Origin: Halomonas litopenaei
GTDB taxonomy: Bacteria; Pseudomonadota; Gammaproteobacteria; Pseudomonadales; Halomonadaceae
NCBI RefSeq assembly: GCF_017303055.1
Contig: NZ_JAEKJT010000007.1
Coordinates: 1 to 64,000, forward strand
DNA: 64,000 nucleotides
Direction of reading: 5' to 3'
Below, one piece after another: positions 1 through 6,203 of the stretch; positions within the stretch are counted from its first letter, which is position 1, and every line of letters starts with the position of its first letter. Below the pieces are notes generated by a model that made no database searches, was not told the origin of the DNA, and was given only the letters and a program-made list of their open reading frames with translations. The translations under genes were made by a program, and so were the position numbers.

Positions 1-118
1 CGGTGAGATCGTATTGGCGGGCCACCTCAGCTGCTGTGGTCTTGCCCTTGAAGATGTCCATGACCACGGAGGCCTTGCGCTTCGCGGTCCATCGCTTGAT
101 GGGGTTGTCGTCAGTCAT
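1..118 (-). CDS. IS3-family transposase OrfA, N-terminal fragment (runs off window)
   Basis: Reads leftward off the window edge, so only the first 39 codons are visible. They begin MTDDNPIKRWTAKRKAS and continue with an AAEVARQYDLT segment, the start of the helix-turn-helix domain typical of IS3-family OrfA. The ATG at 116-118 is preceded by a good AGGAGGA ribosome site. Just upstream (162-174) is a sequence that looks like the left terminal repeat of the same element, so the IS would begin at 174 and point left. OrfA normally works with OrfB, fused by frameshifting, to move the element; OrfB is outside the window. Whether the element is intact cannot be judged. Confidence 0.75.
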   Translation of the reverse strand, partial: MTDDNPIKRWTAKRKASVVMDIFKGKTTAAEVARQYDLT

Positions 119-161
119 TCTGTCCTCCTGATGGCTGCACTATAGCCTGTGCAGCTCGGGA

Positions 162-174
162 GGGGGTCACTTCA
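162..174 (-). repeat. Probable IS terminal inverted repeat (start of the leftward IS)
   Basis: On the minus strand this reads TGAAGTGACCCCC, a typical IS3-family end beginning with TGA. It sits 44 bp upstream of the OrfA start at 118. Similar ends are found at 294-306 (opposite partner, TGTAATGACCCCC on the minus strand) and 493-504 (TGAAATGACCCC on the minus strand). Confidence 0.55.
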
Positions 175-278
175 CCCGAGCGGTAATCAGCCGCTGGATC
201 CGTTACTACAACGAAGAGCGGCCACATCAGTCTCTAGGCTATGTGGCACCCCGAGCACACCCGGCATTAGCGGCGTAG
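168..278 (+). pseudogene. IS3-family OrfB C-terminal remnant
   Basis: Reading the + strand in frame to the TAG at 276-278 gives the end of an IS3-family integrase-type transposase, including RWIRYYNEERPHQSLGY followed by VAPRAHPA. This NEERPHQSLGY block is the conserved C-terminal part of OrfB. Nothing upstream of about 168 encodes the rest; the fragment begins where the other IS end lies (162-174). A second IS end at 294-306 sits 16 bp past the stop, where the right end of this element should be. Best reading: one IS inserted into, or recombined with, a related one and left only this tail. Confidence 0.7.
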
Positions 279-293
279 GGTGTGCAGAAACCA

Positions 294-306
294 GGGGGTC
301 ATTACA
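294..306 (+). repeat. Probable IS right end of the OrfB remnant
   Basis: GGGGGTCATTACA lies just after the OrfB remnant stop. Its complement begins TGTAATGACCCCC and resembles the end at 162-174 with two differences. Confidence 0.5.
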
Positions 307-555
307 CATCGGGCGAGCCGTTTCGACGTATTTCTGGACTCATCGCCAACGGAGTGCACAGGAGAACAGCCGCCATCTTCCAGCTGCTTAAGCATTGTTC
401 GACGCGCGGTCTTCCATAAAAAGTTCGGAGTAGGCCATAAATACAACACCTTACCGATTAGGGCAGGTGTTTCACTCAGAATTTGCGGCTAAGGGGTCAT
501 TTCACAAATGTATAGTGAAAATTCCACGCGTTGCGAACCACTCTTAAAAAGATTA
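307..555. other. Gap with a third IS-like end and no gene
   Basis: Positions 493-504 read TGAAATGACCCC on the minus strand, a third copy of the IS-end motif. No convincing gene is seen in 307-492; short open frames there match nothing I recognise. Positions 505-555 follow the stop of the cassette gene at 556 and should hold its attC site, but no clear GTTRRRY/RYYYAAC pair can be read, so this attC was probably destroyed when the IS sequences arrived. Confidence 0.4.
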
Positions 556-1380
556 TTAGCCGTTGTCATATGGGAACACTATATTTTCTGCATCACTCGA
601 TAATGGTTTTGAAAAAAGAAAGTCCACATGGGGAATTTCAACCTCCTTCTTACCCATGCAGCATACTTCAAAACTTTTATCACTTTTGCAAGGGCATTTA
701 TCTTTCTTAGAAACTTTGCTAAATCTTGCAATAGGGAATTTCATTTTTGTCCACCGTACATCCCAATCTTCAAATGCATTATCTAAGCAACTAGATAAAC
801 GTTCCAAAAGCATGAAGTCTAAGCTTGAGTCATCGTGCATAACTGAAGATTTTTGAACAGGCTTTGTTACGATCGAAACTTCAAGTACCTCCATATCGTG
901 TGCTTCATGTACACACAACTGCCCACTATATACCTTGCCTTTCTTATGTTCACACCGAGATCTAGGCCTTACTTTATGACCACAGATACTGCAAGAATAA
1001 TAGCCAACTTTAAACCCTGGACTAAAAAATAAACAATATGGATAGAGAGATTGCCATTTAGACACCTTGCTCTTAATAAAATCCAACCTTGAAGCGACGA
1101 TATGATCTTTGTATGAATTTTCTCGAATATAGCTCTCTTTTATTTCACACTGCTCTAGCTCATACCACGCTTGCCTATAGTTTTTAAGCTTTATGTTATT
1201 GAACGCTCTAATAAATAGTATATTCAGATCCAGAGATTCTAGGTGTAGCCAACAGTTATTAGCCTTATCTTCATCACCGTTAGCAATAGCAGATTTTTTC
1301 TCCGCCTCAAGATACTCTATAACTTTTTTTAATTCTCTATTTTCAGTGTCGCCTATGGTTATTAGTTCAATCTTCATCAC
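556..1380 (-). CDS. SEC-C motif protein, integron cassette gene
   Basis: A 274-residue cytosolic-looking protein of unknown function. The C-terminal part has a SEC-C zinc-binding motif (KCPCKSDKSFEVCC, around residues 230-245), the motif found at the end of SecA and in many unrelated proteins. A second possible metal site lies mid-protein (CSICGHKVRPRSRCEHKKG, around residues 130-150). The N-terminal 110 residues look helical. The start overlaps the end of the upstream gene by 14 bp, so the two are probably translated together from one cassette. AT-rich, with codon use unlike the chromosome. SEC-C proteins occur in genomic islands and some defence-like operons, but nothing here proves that role. 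Confidence 0.7.
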   Translation of the reverse strand: MMKIELITIGDTENRELKKVIEYLEAEKKSAIANGDEDKANNCWLHLESLDLNILFIRAFNNIKLKNYRQAWYELEQCEIKESYIRENSYKDHIVASRLDFIKSKVSKWQSLYPYCLFFSPGFKVGYYSCSICGHKVRPRSRCEHKKGKVYSGQLCVHEAHDMEVLEVSIVTKPVQKSSVMHDDSSLDFMLLERLSSCLDNAFEDWDVRWTKMKFPIARFSKVSKKDKCPCKSDKSFEVCCMGKKEVEIPHVDFLFSKPLSSDAENIVFPYDNG

Positions 1381-1855
1381 TCAAACTCTTCACTGCATCT
1401 ATAGCTTTCTTTAAATTTTCTACCTTACCATTAAACTCTATAGCGGTGGTTTTTCCTTCTTTGTTTTCTACAAGAAATTTTAATGCAATTTTGTCATCAT
1501 CTTTAGCTTTTAATTTTTCGTGGATATATGAAGAAATCACACCGCAAAATACTGGAACTACAATACTTTGGATTATGAATGTACCAAGCCAAAAATCTGC
1601 CCCGTGTAATCCTAGTTCTCTATATTCTTCATCAGAAGCATATACATCTGTGTTGATTCCATTTTCATTTAAGAAGTCCAATGTATCTAATGTGCCCGCG
1701 TAAAACACATCATCATGACCATGTGAAGGGAGAATTACAACACTTTTCTCCTTCAAGCCATAGGATATCTCAGGAGCTGCTTCCTTAACTAATTGATCAA
1801 ATGTCAAACTAGATTCTTCTACACGAAATATCTCTTTTTTATCCAATGTACTCAT
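1367..1855 (-). CDS. Hypothetical cassette protein with one membrane segment
   Basis: 162 residues. I start it at the ATG of 1853-1855 because a near-perfect AAGGAGG lies 6 bp upstream; the longer open frame to 2095 would cross the attC site and the previous gene. Residues 1-85 are soluble and acidic, with a VVILPSHGHDD stretch and a short tract (INTDVYASDEEYRELGL) that may form a small alpha/beta domain. A hydrophobic segment (GTFIIQSIVVPVFCGVISSY, about residues 91-110) is followed by a charged C-terminal domain ending in KSLSDED. It overlaps the SEC-C gene by 14 bp. I do not recognise the family; the pairing suggests a membrane-linked partner of the SEC-C protein. Confidence 0.65.
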   Translation of the reverse strand: MSTLDKKEIFRVEESSLTFDQLVKEAAPEISYGLKEKSVVILPSHGHDDVFYAGTLDTLDFLNENGINTDVYASDEEYRELGLHGADFWLGTFIIQSIVVPVFCGVISSYIHEKLKAKDDDKIALKFLVENKEGKTTAIEFNGKVENLKKAIDAVKSLSDED

Positions 1856-1893
1856 ATAAACCTCCTTTTTACTATGCTCAATCATCCGTAGAC

Positions 1894-1970
1894 GGCTAAC
1901 GCGCGCGCCGACTTGGAGCCGCGAAGCGGCGGAAAATCGGTCGCAGTGGAGCCGACTGTCAGCGTTAAAA
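1894..1970 (-). other. attC recombination site of cassette 2
   Basis: Lies directly at the end of the gene 1965-2687. On the minus strand it starts TTTTAACGC and ends GCGTTAGCC, so the outer cores TAACGC and GCGTTA are complementary. The last core, GTTAGCC, matches the GTTRRRY consensus except one base. Inside is a GCCGC-loop-GCGGC hairpin and further imperfect pairing (GCGCCGA with TCGGTCGC, leaving one base unpaired), as in a folded attC. At 77 bp it is a usual length. The next gene begins 39 bp further on. Confidence 0.65.
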
Positions 1971-2687
1971 ACGGTCAAGCGAAAGCTCTGCACTGTCAAG
2001 AGCCGAAAGAGTTTTTCCAAAAGAGGGATTATATTTTCGAGCGCACTCCAGAGAAACCATCGGAACTTTGAACTTCTTTGTGTGCGTTTTTCCAAAGGTA
2101 TCTGAGAGCTTTACCTTAACCATGACTTGCCCATTCTTCGCTTTAGGAAAGCACCCGCCCCAACTATCAGGCTGTTCAAAATAAATCACCCCATTTGTCG
2201 ATTGCCCTATATCAAGATACGTTTCCGTTTTATTTAGACCCAATCCTGGACATTGAAATAGAAACGGATATATCTTTATGGAATCGCCAATTTTTGATTG
2301 AAAATTTTCCAAAGCTACAGCCTGGCCATTTAACCAAAACCATCCTACAGAATTCTTTAACCATAGCAGACTGAGCGGCTTAATATTCCAATGATAGCCG
2401 ACTGACACGGACTCAATACTAGATGGAGAGGAGCCCACATTTGATACACTGAGATAAAGAGCTATACAGGTACGGTGGATCTCAAATTGCCCTTTCGACC
2501 TACCTGTTAGAAATGTGCATGCACAGGTCGGCCCGTCGATAACCCTTACGCTGAACTTTGGTTTTCGCCTCAGCGCTGTAAATATTCCGCTAACCCAACC
2601 CAAAAAGATAGTAGCTAAGAATATAGTTAGCGTCAGCACACCCTGATTGTTGTTCAGCCAGCCCGCAAAATCTGAATATGTGATCAT
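1965..2687 (-). CDS. Membrane-anchored hypothetical protein, integron cassette gene
   Basis: 240 residues. The N-terminus carries one clear transmembrane segment (about residues 15-38, GVLTLTIFLATIFLGWVSGI) followed by a positively charged ALRRKPK, so the rest probably faces the cytoplasm. The remaining 200 residues look beta-rich (repeated VSV, VKVKL, KKFKVP strands), as in many small cassette proteins, but I recognise no named domain. The start codon follows the attC core at 2692-2698 by only 4 bp and has no ribosome site, a common feature of cassettes. The 3' end overlaps the next attC. AT-rich. Confidence 0.65.
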   Translation of the reverse strand: MITYSDFAGWLNNNQGVLTLTIFLATIFLGWVSGIFTALRRKPKFSVRVIDGPTCACTFLTGRSKGQFEIHRTCIALYLSVSNVGSSPSSIESVSVGYHWNIKPLSLLWLKNSVGWFWLNGQAVALENFQSKIGDSIKIYPFLFQCPGLGLNKTETYLDIGQSTNGVIYFEQPDSWGGCFPKAKNGQVMVKVKLSDTFGKTHTKKFKVPMVSLECARKYNPSFGKTLSALDSAELSLDRF

Positions 2688-2691
2688 AAGA

Positions 2692-2753
2692 ATCTAACGC
2701 CTCAAACAGCGGCGCCCGTTTTATCGGCGTCCGCCTGCTTTGATTTGTTAGGG
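2692..2753 (-). other. attC recombination site of cassette 1
   Basis: On the minus strand it begins CCCTAACAAATCAAAGCAG and ends CTGTTTGAGGCGTTAGAT. The final GTTAGAT is a perfect GTTRRRY core. The inner arms TCAAA-GCAG and CTG-TTTGA pair, and GCGGACGCC pairs with GGCGCCGC leaving an unpaired A, the extrahelical base that tells the integrase which strand to use. The site overlaps the stop codon of the gene 2702-3283, and the next gene starts 4 bp past the core. 62 bp is within the normal range. Confidence 0.8.
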
Positions 2754-3283
2754 CGGGATTTAGCAATGTATTTCTTATACTTGAATGCATAGCTTGTACC
2801 ACAGCCATAGAGGAATGCCCCGAACCCGAAAACAGCAGAAAGCCCAAGCCAAAACTCAGGAGCAGGATTATCTTTGGTAGGATTTAGATTGGAATAAAGC
2901 GCTACCGCTAAAATAGAACCAGTTACACTGCTGCCAAAAAAGTATATTGTTCTTGAAATTGAGGCCAAAATATCATCCGATAGTTCTTCGAGCCAACGTG
3001 ACGTGGGTGAAACTTTAACAATCATTAAAACTATGCCAAATGTGATGATTGTGGCAAGAATTACATGCCCGACCTCAGAAAGAGAATTGTCGTGAATTTT
3101 TGAATCCAAAAATCTTACAAGCTTCTCTTCATTTGTGAGCGACCCAGAAACTAAAAAAGCTACCCAAAAGAAGACCATGATTTGCGACAAGTAAACTAAA
3201 GCTTCACTTAAGACAAACTGGATAGTTGTCTTTTTTTGTAGAAATACAACATCATCTACTTCTGTATCAATATGTATCTTCAT
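2702..3283 (-). CDS. Multi-pass membrane protein, first integron cassette
   Basis: 193 residues with four likely transmembrane helices: about residues 25-47 (EALVYLSQIMVFFWVAFLV), 73-93 (VILATIITFGIVLMIV), 112-133 (ISRTIYFFGSSVTGSILAVAL) and 146-163 (FWLGLSAVFGFGAFLYG). The C-terminal tail is lysine-rich and its last codons fall inside attC, so part of the tail may be a by-product of the site. No family recognised. It is the cassette nearest to the integrase, thus the last one acquired under the usual model and best placed for a promoter in the attI/intI region. AT-rich. Confidence 0.65.
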   Translation of the reverse strand: MKIHIDTEVDDVVFLQKKTTIQFVLSEALVYLSQIMVFFWVAFLVSGSLTNEEKLVRFLDSKIHDNSLSEVGHVILATIITFGIVLMIVKVSPTSRWLEELSDDILASISRTIYFFGSSVTGSILAVALYSNLNPTKDNPAPEFWLGLSAVFGFGAFLYGCGTSYAFKYKKYIAKSRPNKSKQADADKTGAAV

Positions 3284-3587
3284 TTTTTCCTAATGATCTT
3301 ATTTTGCTAAGAAAGTAATCATAACATTTTTAATCGTATGCGTGCTGAAATTGTCGCTGCGCGAACCGGCCCACACACCTCATATCTTCTTCATATTTTT
3401 AAAAGTTCCACTCTATTCCCTTGCGTGCCAGTACGGGCATGCTCGAATTCCTGAGAAGGTATGCACGACATTCCATTCCGTTGATCTCATAAATTCTGGA
3501 TCAACCGTATTTTTTGTTGACTCTGTGCAGACAAGTCTTGCCTTCTTCTGTTGCTTTCCAGGCACGGTGGCTGGACGCTTCTCAATA
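3284..3587. promoter_or_regulatory. Expected attI and cassette-promoter region
   Basis: AT-rich gap between the first cassette and intI, where attI and the cassette promoter lie in functional integrons. A GTTATGA on the minus strand (about 3320-3326) sits where the attI/cassette junction would be, but it matches the GTTRRRY core only in part. I can show no certain -35/-10 pair. Small open frames here have no support. Confidence 0.35.
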
Positions 3588-3607
3588 TACTGTACGAATG
3601 AATAGTT
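3588..3607 (+). promoter_or_regulatory. LexA-box-like operator upstream of intI
   Basis: TACTGT, eight bases, then ATAG: one mismatch from the CTGT-N8-ACAG LexA operator. It ends about 22 bp before the intI start. Many integron integrases are SOS-controlled through a LexA site at this place, which supports both the intI call and the site. Confidence 0.5.
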
Positions 3608-3628
3608 ATCGTATTCGGGAGGTTGCAC

Positions 3629-4397
3629 ATGAGCAAGAGCCCATTTCTGGAGGCAATCCGCCGAGATCTACGCTTGCGTGGCTACAGTATTCGAACAGAG
3701 AAAACCTATCTGCACTGGATCAAGCGGTTCATCCTGTATCACCAGCGTCGACACCCTACTGAGATGGGTGCAGCCGAGGTGCGCGCCTTCCTGACATCGC
3801 TCGCCAATAATCATGGTGTCTCGGTCAACACGCAGAAGATTGCGTTGAATGCTCTCGCATTTTTGTACCACAAGTTTCTTGGTGTCGAGCTGGGCCCCCT
3901 CGATTTTAAGCATGCTCGCCAACATCGCAGGCTTTCCACGGTACTGACGCGTGCCGAGGTCGCGGCGATCCTGTCATGTTTGTCGGGACGAAACTGGCTG
4001 GTCTTCTCTTTCCTTTATGGCAGTGGGCTACATATCGCGGAATGTCTACGGCTTCGTGTCAAGGACATCGATTTCGATACAAAAGCCTTGACCGTCGTCA
4101 GCGGCAAGGATCGCAGGACCTTGCTGAGCACGTCCCTGACGTCTGCACTGACCCAGCAGATGCAGATGGCCTTGTCCCTGCAACGCGAGGATGTCGCAAG
4201 GGCGTAGGCCCATCGCTCAGCCCATTGGGTCTGCTATAGCGTCGAAACGGGCCCTGAGTGGATATGCTGGTTGCCGATTACCCTTCAGCCAGGCTACCGC
4301 AGGAGAATGTCATACAGACACGCCCCTCCTGGCGACGGACGTCACCTTCTTTCTCGACATCAACATGACGTCGACTCGCGTGAACGAGGTGTCCTGA
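3629..4397 (+). pseudogene. intI: Integron integrase IntI, decayed
   Basis: Tyrosine recombinase that would insert and excise gene cassettes at attI and attC. The first 192 codons are in frame, from an ATG at 3629 with GGGAGG 6 bp upstream. They match the N-terminal SAM-like domain (IRTEKTYLHWIKRFILYHQRRHP, then VNTQKIALNALAFLY) and the start of the catalytic domain (LTRAEVAAIL; LRLRVKDIDFD). Two faults: the box-I motif reads GSGLHIAE where active enzymes have GTGLRISE, so the catalytic Arg is His (codon 4031-4033); and the frame stops at 4205-4207, before the IntI-specific insert, the HxLR box and the nucleophilic Tyr. Faint resemblance to the lost C-terminus continues in shifted frames to about 4397. 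Almost certainly inactive. A full IntI is about 320 residues. Confidence 0.85.
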
Positions 4398-4703
4398 ATG
4401 CCCTGCCTTTCCGGCTAAGTTTAGTTGTTGCTTTTCAGCTTATACCGACGGGATCGCGGATTCGAGCCCTGTCTTCACCTCTGTCGGCAGCGGTTGCCCT
4501 TTTCAAGCTAGGGGCACAAGGCGCCATTGCACCGAAATACGTCATCTTCACAAACGACGACACCCCGGCGGGCGTTGCCCGTCGGGGTGTCGTGGTGTTG
4601 GCGTTGTGCCTGGTAGCGTGTTACGCCACCAGCCTGCCCTGGCGGTCTATCGGTAGGATCTTTCCTATCGTATTGCCTTGGCTTTCATCTGCGGGTTGTC
4701 GCT
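4398..4703. other. Junction between integron relic and dadA
   Basis: No gene seen. It holds one strong hairpin (4558-4592). This is where the accessory segment returns to ordinary chromosome. Confidence 0.4.
4558..4592. terminator. Strong hairpin, candidate terminator
   Basis: CGACACCCCG pairs perfectly with CGGGGTGTCG, with a further GGGC/GCCC pairing inside. No clear T-run on either side, so it could be a terminator for dadA (about 110 bp beyond its stop) or a mobile palindromic repeat. Confidence 0.5.
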
Positions 4704-5963
4704 TCACGCCGCGTAGCGAGACACGGCCAGCCCGTTGGGGTCGATGGCGGGTGCACGACCGTCGATCAGGTCAGACAACAGCTGAGCGCTGCCGCAACTC
4801 ATGGTCCAGCCCAGGGTGCCGTGGCCGGTATTGAGCCACAGGTTGTCGTACTTGGTGGCACCGATGATCGGTGTGGAGTCCGGGGTCATGGGACGCAGTC
4901 CCGTCCAGAATTCGGCCTTGGCCAGATCACCACCTTCCGGGAACACGTCGCGCACCACCATGGAGATCGTCGCACGACGCTTTTCCGCCAGGCTGAGGTC
5001 GTAGGAGGCAAGCTCCGCGGTACCGCCAACGCGAATACGGTTGTCGAAGCGCGAAATGGCTACCTTGAAGGTCTCATCCATCACCGTGGACTGGGGCGCA
5101 CCCCCATCATCGACCACTGGCAAGGTCAGGCTGTAGCCCTTGACCGGATAGATGGGCAGGCGGATGTCCAGGTCCCGCGCCAGGAACGGCGAGTAGCTAC
5201 CCAACGCCATGACGTAGGCATCTGCGGTCAACTCTCCGGCACTGGTGTGCACTGCCTCGACCTTGCCAGACACGCGAGTCAGCCGCTCAATGGTGGTGTT
5301 GAACAGGAACTCGACGCCGAGCTTCTCCCGGCAGTAGTCCGCCAGACGATTGGTGAACAGGTGACAATCACCGGTCTGGTCATCGGGCAGGTGAAGACCA
5401 CCCACGAACTTGCCGGGCACCCGCGCCAGCGCCGGCTCGACGTCAGCGATGCGACTGGCATCCAGCAACTCATGACGCACACCGCACTGCTCGAGTACCT
5501 TCATGTCCTTGCCGACGGCCTCGACCTGCTTTTCACTGCGGAACAGCTGCAACAGCCCCTTCTGGCGGTCTTCATAACGAAGGCCAGTCTCATCACGCAG
5601 GGCATTGATGCAGGCACGGCTGTGTTCGGCGACGCGTACCATGCGTTCCTTGTTGATGGCGTAGCGCTCGGGGTTGCAGTTGCTGAGCATCTGCATCATG
5701 AAGCGACCCATGGTCGGGTCCATCTTGGGCTGGATCTTGAGCGGAGCGTGCTCCTGAAACATCCACTTCACGGCCTTCTGTGGAATGCCCGGCGCTGCCC
5801 AGGGAGAAGAGAAGCCGAAGGACACCTGGCCCGCATTGCCATAGCTGGTCTCCATGGCAACGGAAGGCTGGCGGTCCACGACCCGGACCTCATGACCCTG
5901 ACGTGCCAGATAGTAGGCCGTTGTTACACCCACCACACCTGCGCCCAGAACCAATACCTTCAT
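4704..5963 (-). CDS. dadA: D-amino acid dehydrogenase small subunit
   Basis: Membrane-associated flavoprotein that oxidises D-amino acids (mainly D-alanine from alanine racemase) to 2-oxo acids and feeds electrons to the respiratory chain. 419 residues, close to the family length of about 430. The N-terminus has the FAD-binding dinucleotide fold (VLGAGVVGVTTAYYLARQGHEV, residues 4-25) and the SYGNAGQVSFGFSSPWAAPG segment typical of DadA. The C-terminus has GLRPMTPDSTPIIG and LNTGHGTLGWTMSCGSA, where the flavin ring binds. No alanine racemase gene (dadX) lies beside it, unlike in Escherichia coli and Pseudomonas. It is the first ordinary chromosomal gene after the integron relic. Confidence 0.92.
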   Translation of the reverse strand: MKVLVLGAGVVGVTTAYYLARQGHEVRVVDRQPSVAMETSYGNAGQVSFGFSSPWAAPGIPQKAVKWMFQEHAPLKIQPKMDPTMGRFMMQMLSNCNPERYAINKERMVRVAEHSRACINALRDETGLRYEDRQKGLLQLFRSEKQVEAVGKDMKVLEQCGVRHELLDASRIADVEPALARVPGKFVGGLHLPDDQTGDCHLFTNRLADYCREKLGVEFLFNTTIERLTRVSGKVEAVHTSAGELTADAYVMALGSYSPFLARDLDIRLPIYPVKGYSLTLPVVDDGGAPQSTVMDETFKVAISRFDNRIRVGGTAELASYDLSLAEKRRATISMVVRDVFPEGGDLAKAEFWTGLRPMTPDSTPIIGATKYDNLWLNTGHGTLGWTMSCGSAQLLSDLIDGRAPAIDPNGLAVSRYAA

Positions 5964-6037
5964 GTCGCCGCTCCTCTATTCTCATTGTTGGTGCCACGCC
6001 CGTCAGGGGCGCTGTCATGCCAGCCGTTGATGCAATG

Positions 6038-6060
6038 AGCCGCAGCTACGGGCTGCGGCT
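6038..6060. terminator. Hairpin between the MATE gene and dadA
   Basis: AGCCGCAGC-TACGG-GCTGCGGCT, a perfect 9-bp stem, in the 240-bp gap. It may end the leftward MATE transcript before dadA; no strong T-run. Confidence 0.4.
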
Positions 6061-6203
6061 CGACATGACGCGAGTATAGAGGGGCAAAACCAGTGTTTTA
6101 TTCTTTTTTCACCCTAATGTGCGAGACAGTAAAACGTTTTTTACCTAGCTAGCAGGAGCATCAATCGATTAACGACATAAAAAAAGCAATATCCACTACC
6201 CCT

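Larger units (their letters stand above)
507..4397. mobile_element. Relic chromosomal integron: intI pseudogene plus cassette array
   Basis: Layout matches an integron. intI points right (3629-4397) and cassettes point left from the other side of its promoter. All four cassette ORFs are on the minus strand, are visibly AT-rich against the GC-rich chromosome, and are tightly packed. Two attC-type sites (2692-2753 and 1894-1970) fall exactly at gene 3' ends, one overlapping the stop codon and the other overlapping the last codons. Cassette 1 holds 2702-3283, cassette 2 holds 1965-2687, cassette 3 holds 1367-1855 with 556-1380. The far end is interrupted by IS remnants. Because the integrase is broken, gain or loss of cassettes now would need an integrase supplied from elsewhere. 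Confidence 0.75.

Noticed and set aside
280..492. Small open frames between the IS ends
   Set aside because: No ribosome site and no recognisable product.
505..555. Possible third attC after the SEC-C gene
   Set aside because: No readable core pair or hairpin; probably cut by IS sequence, so not called.
4455..4480. A GATTCGAGCCC stretch like a tRNA T-arm
   Set aside because: The flanking stem does not pair and no anticodon or acceptor arm is present; at most a chance match.
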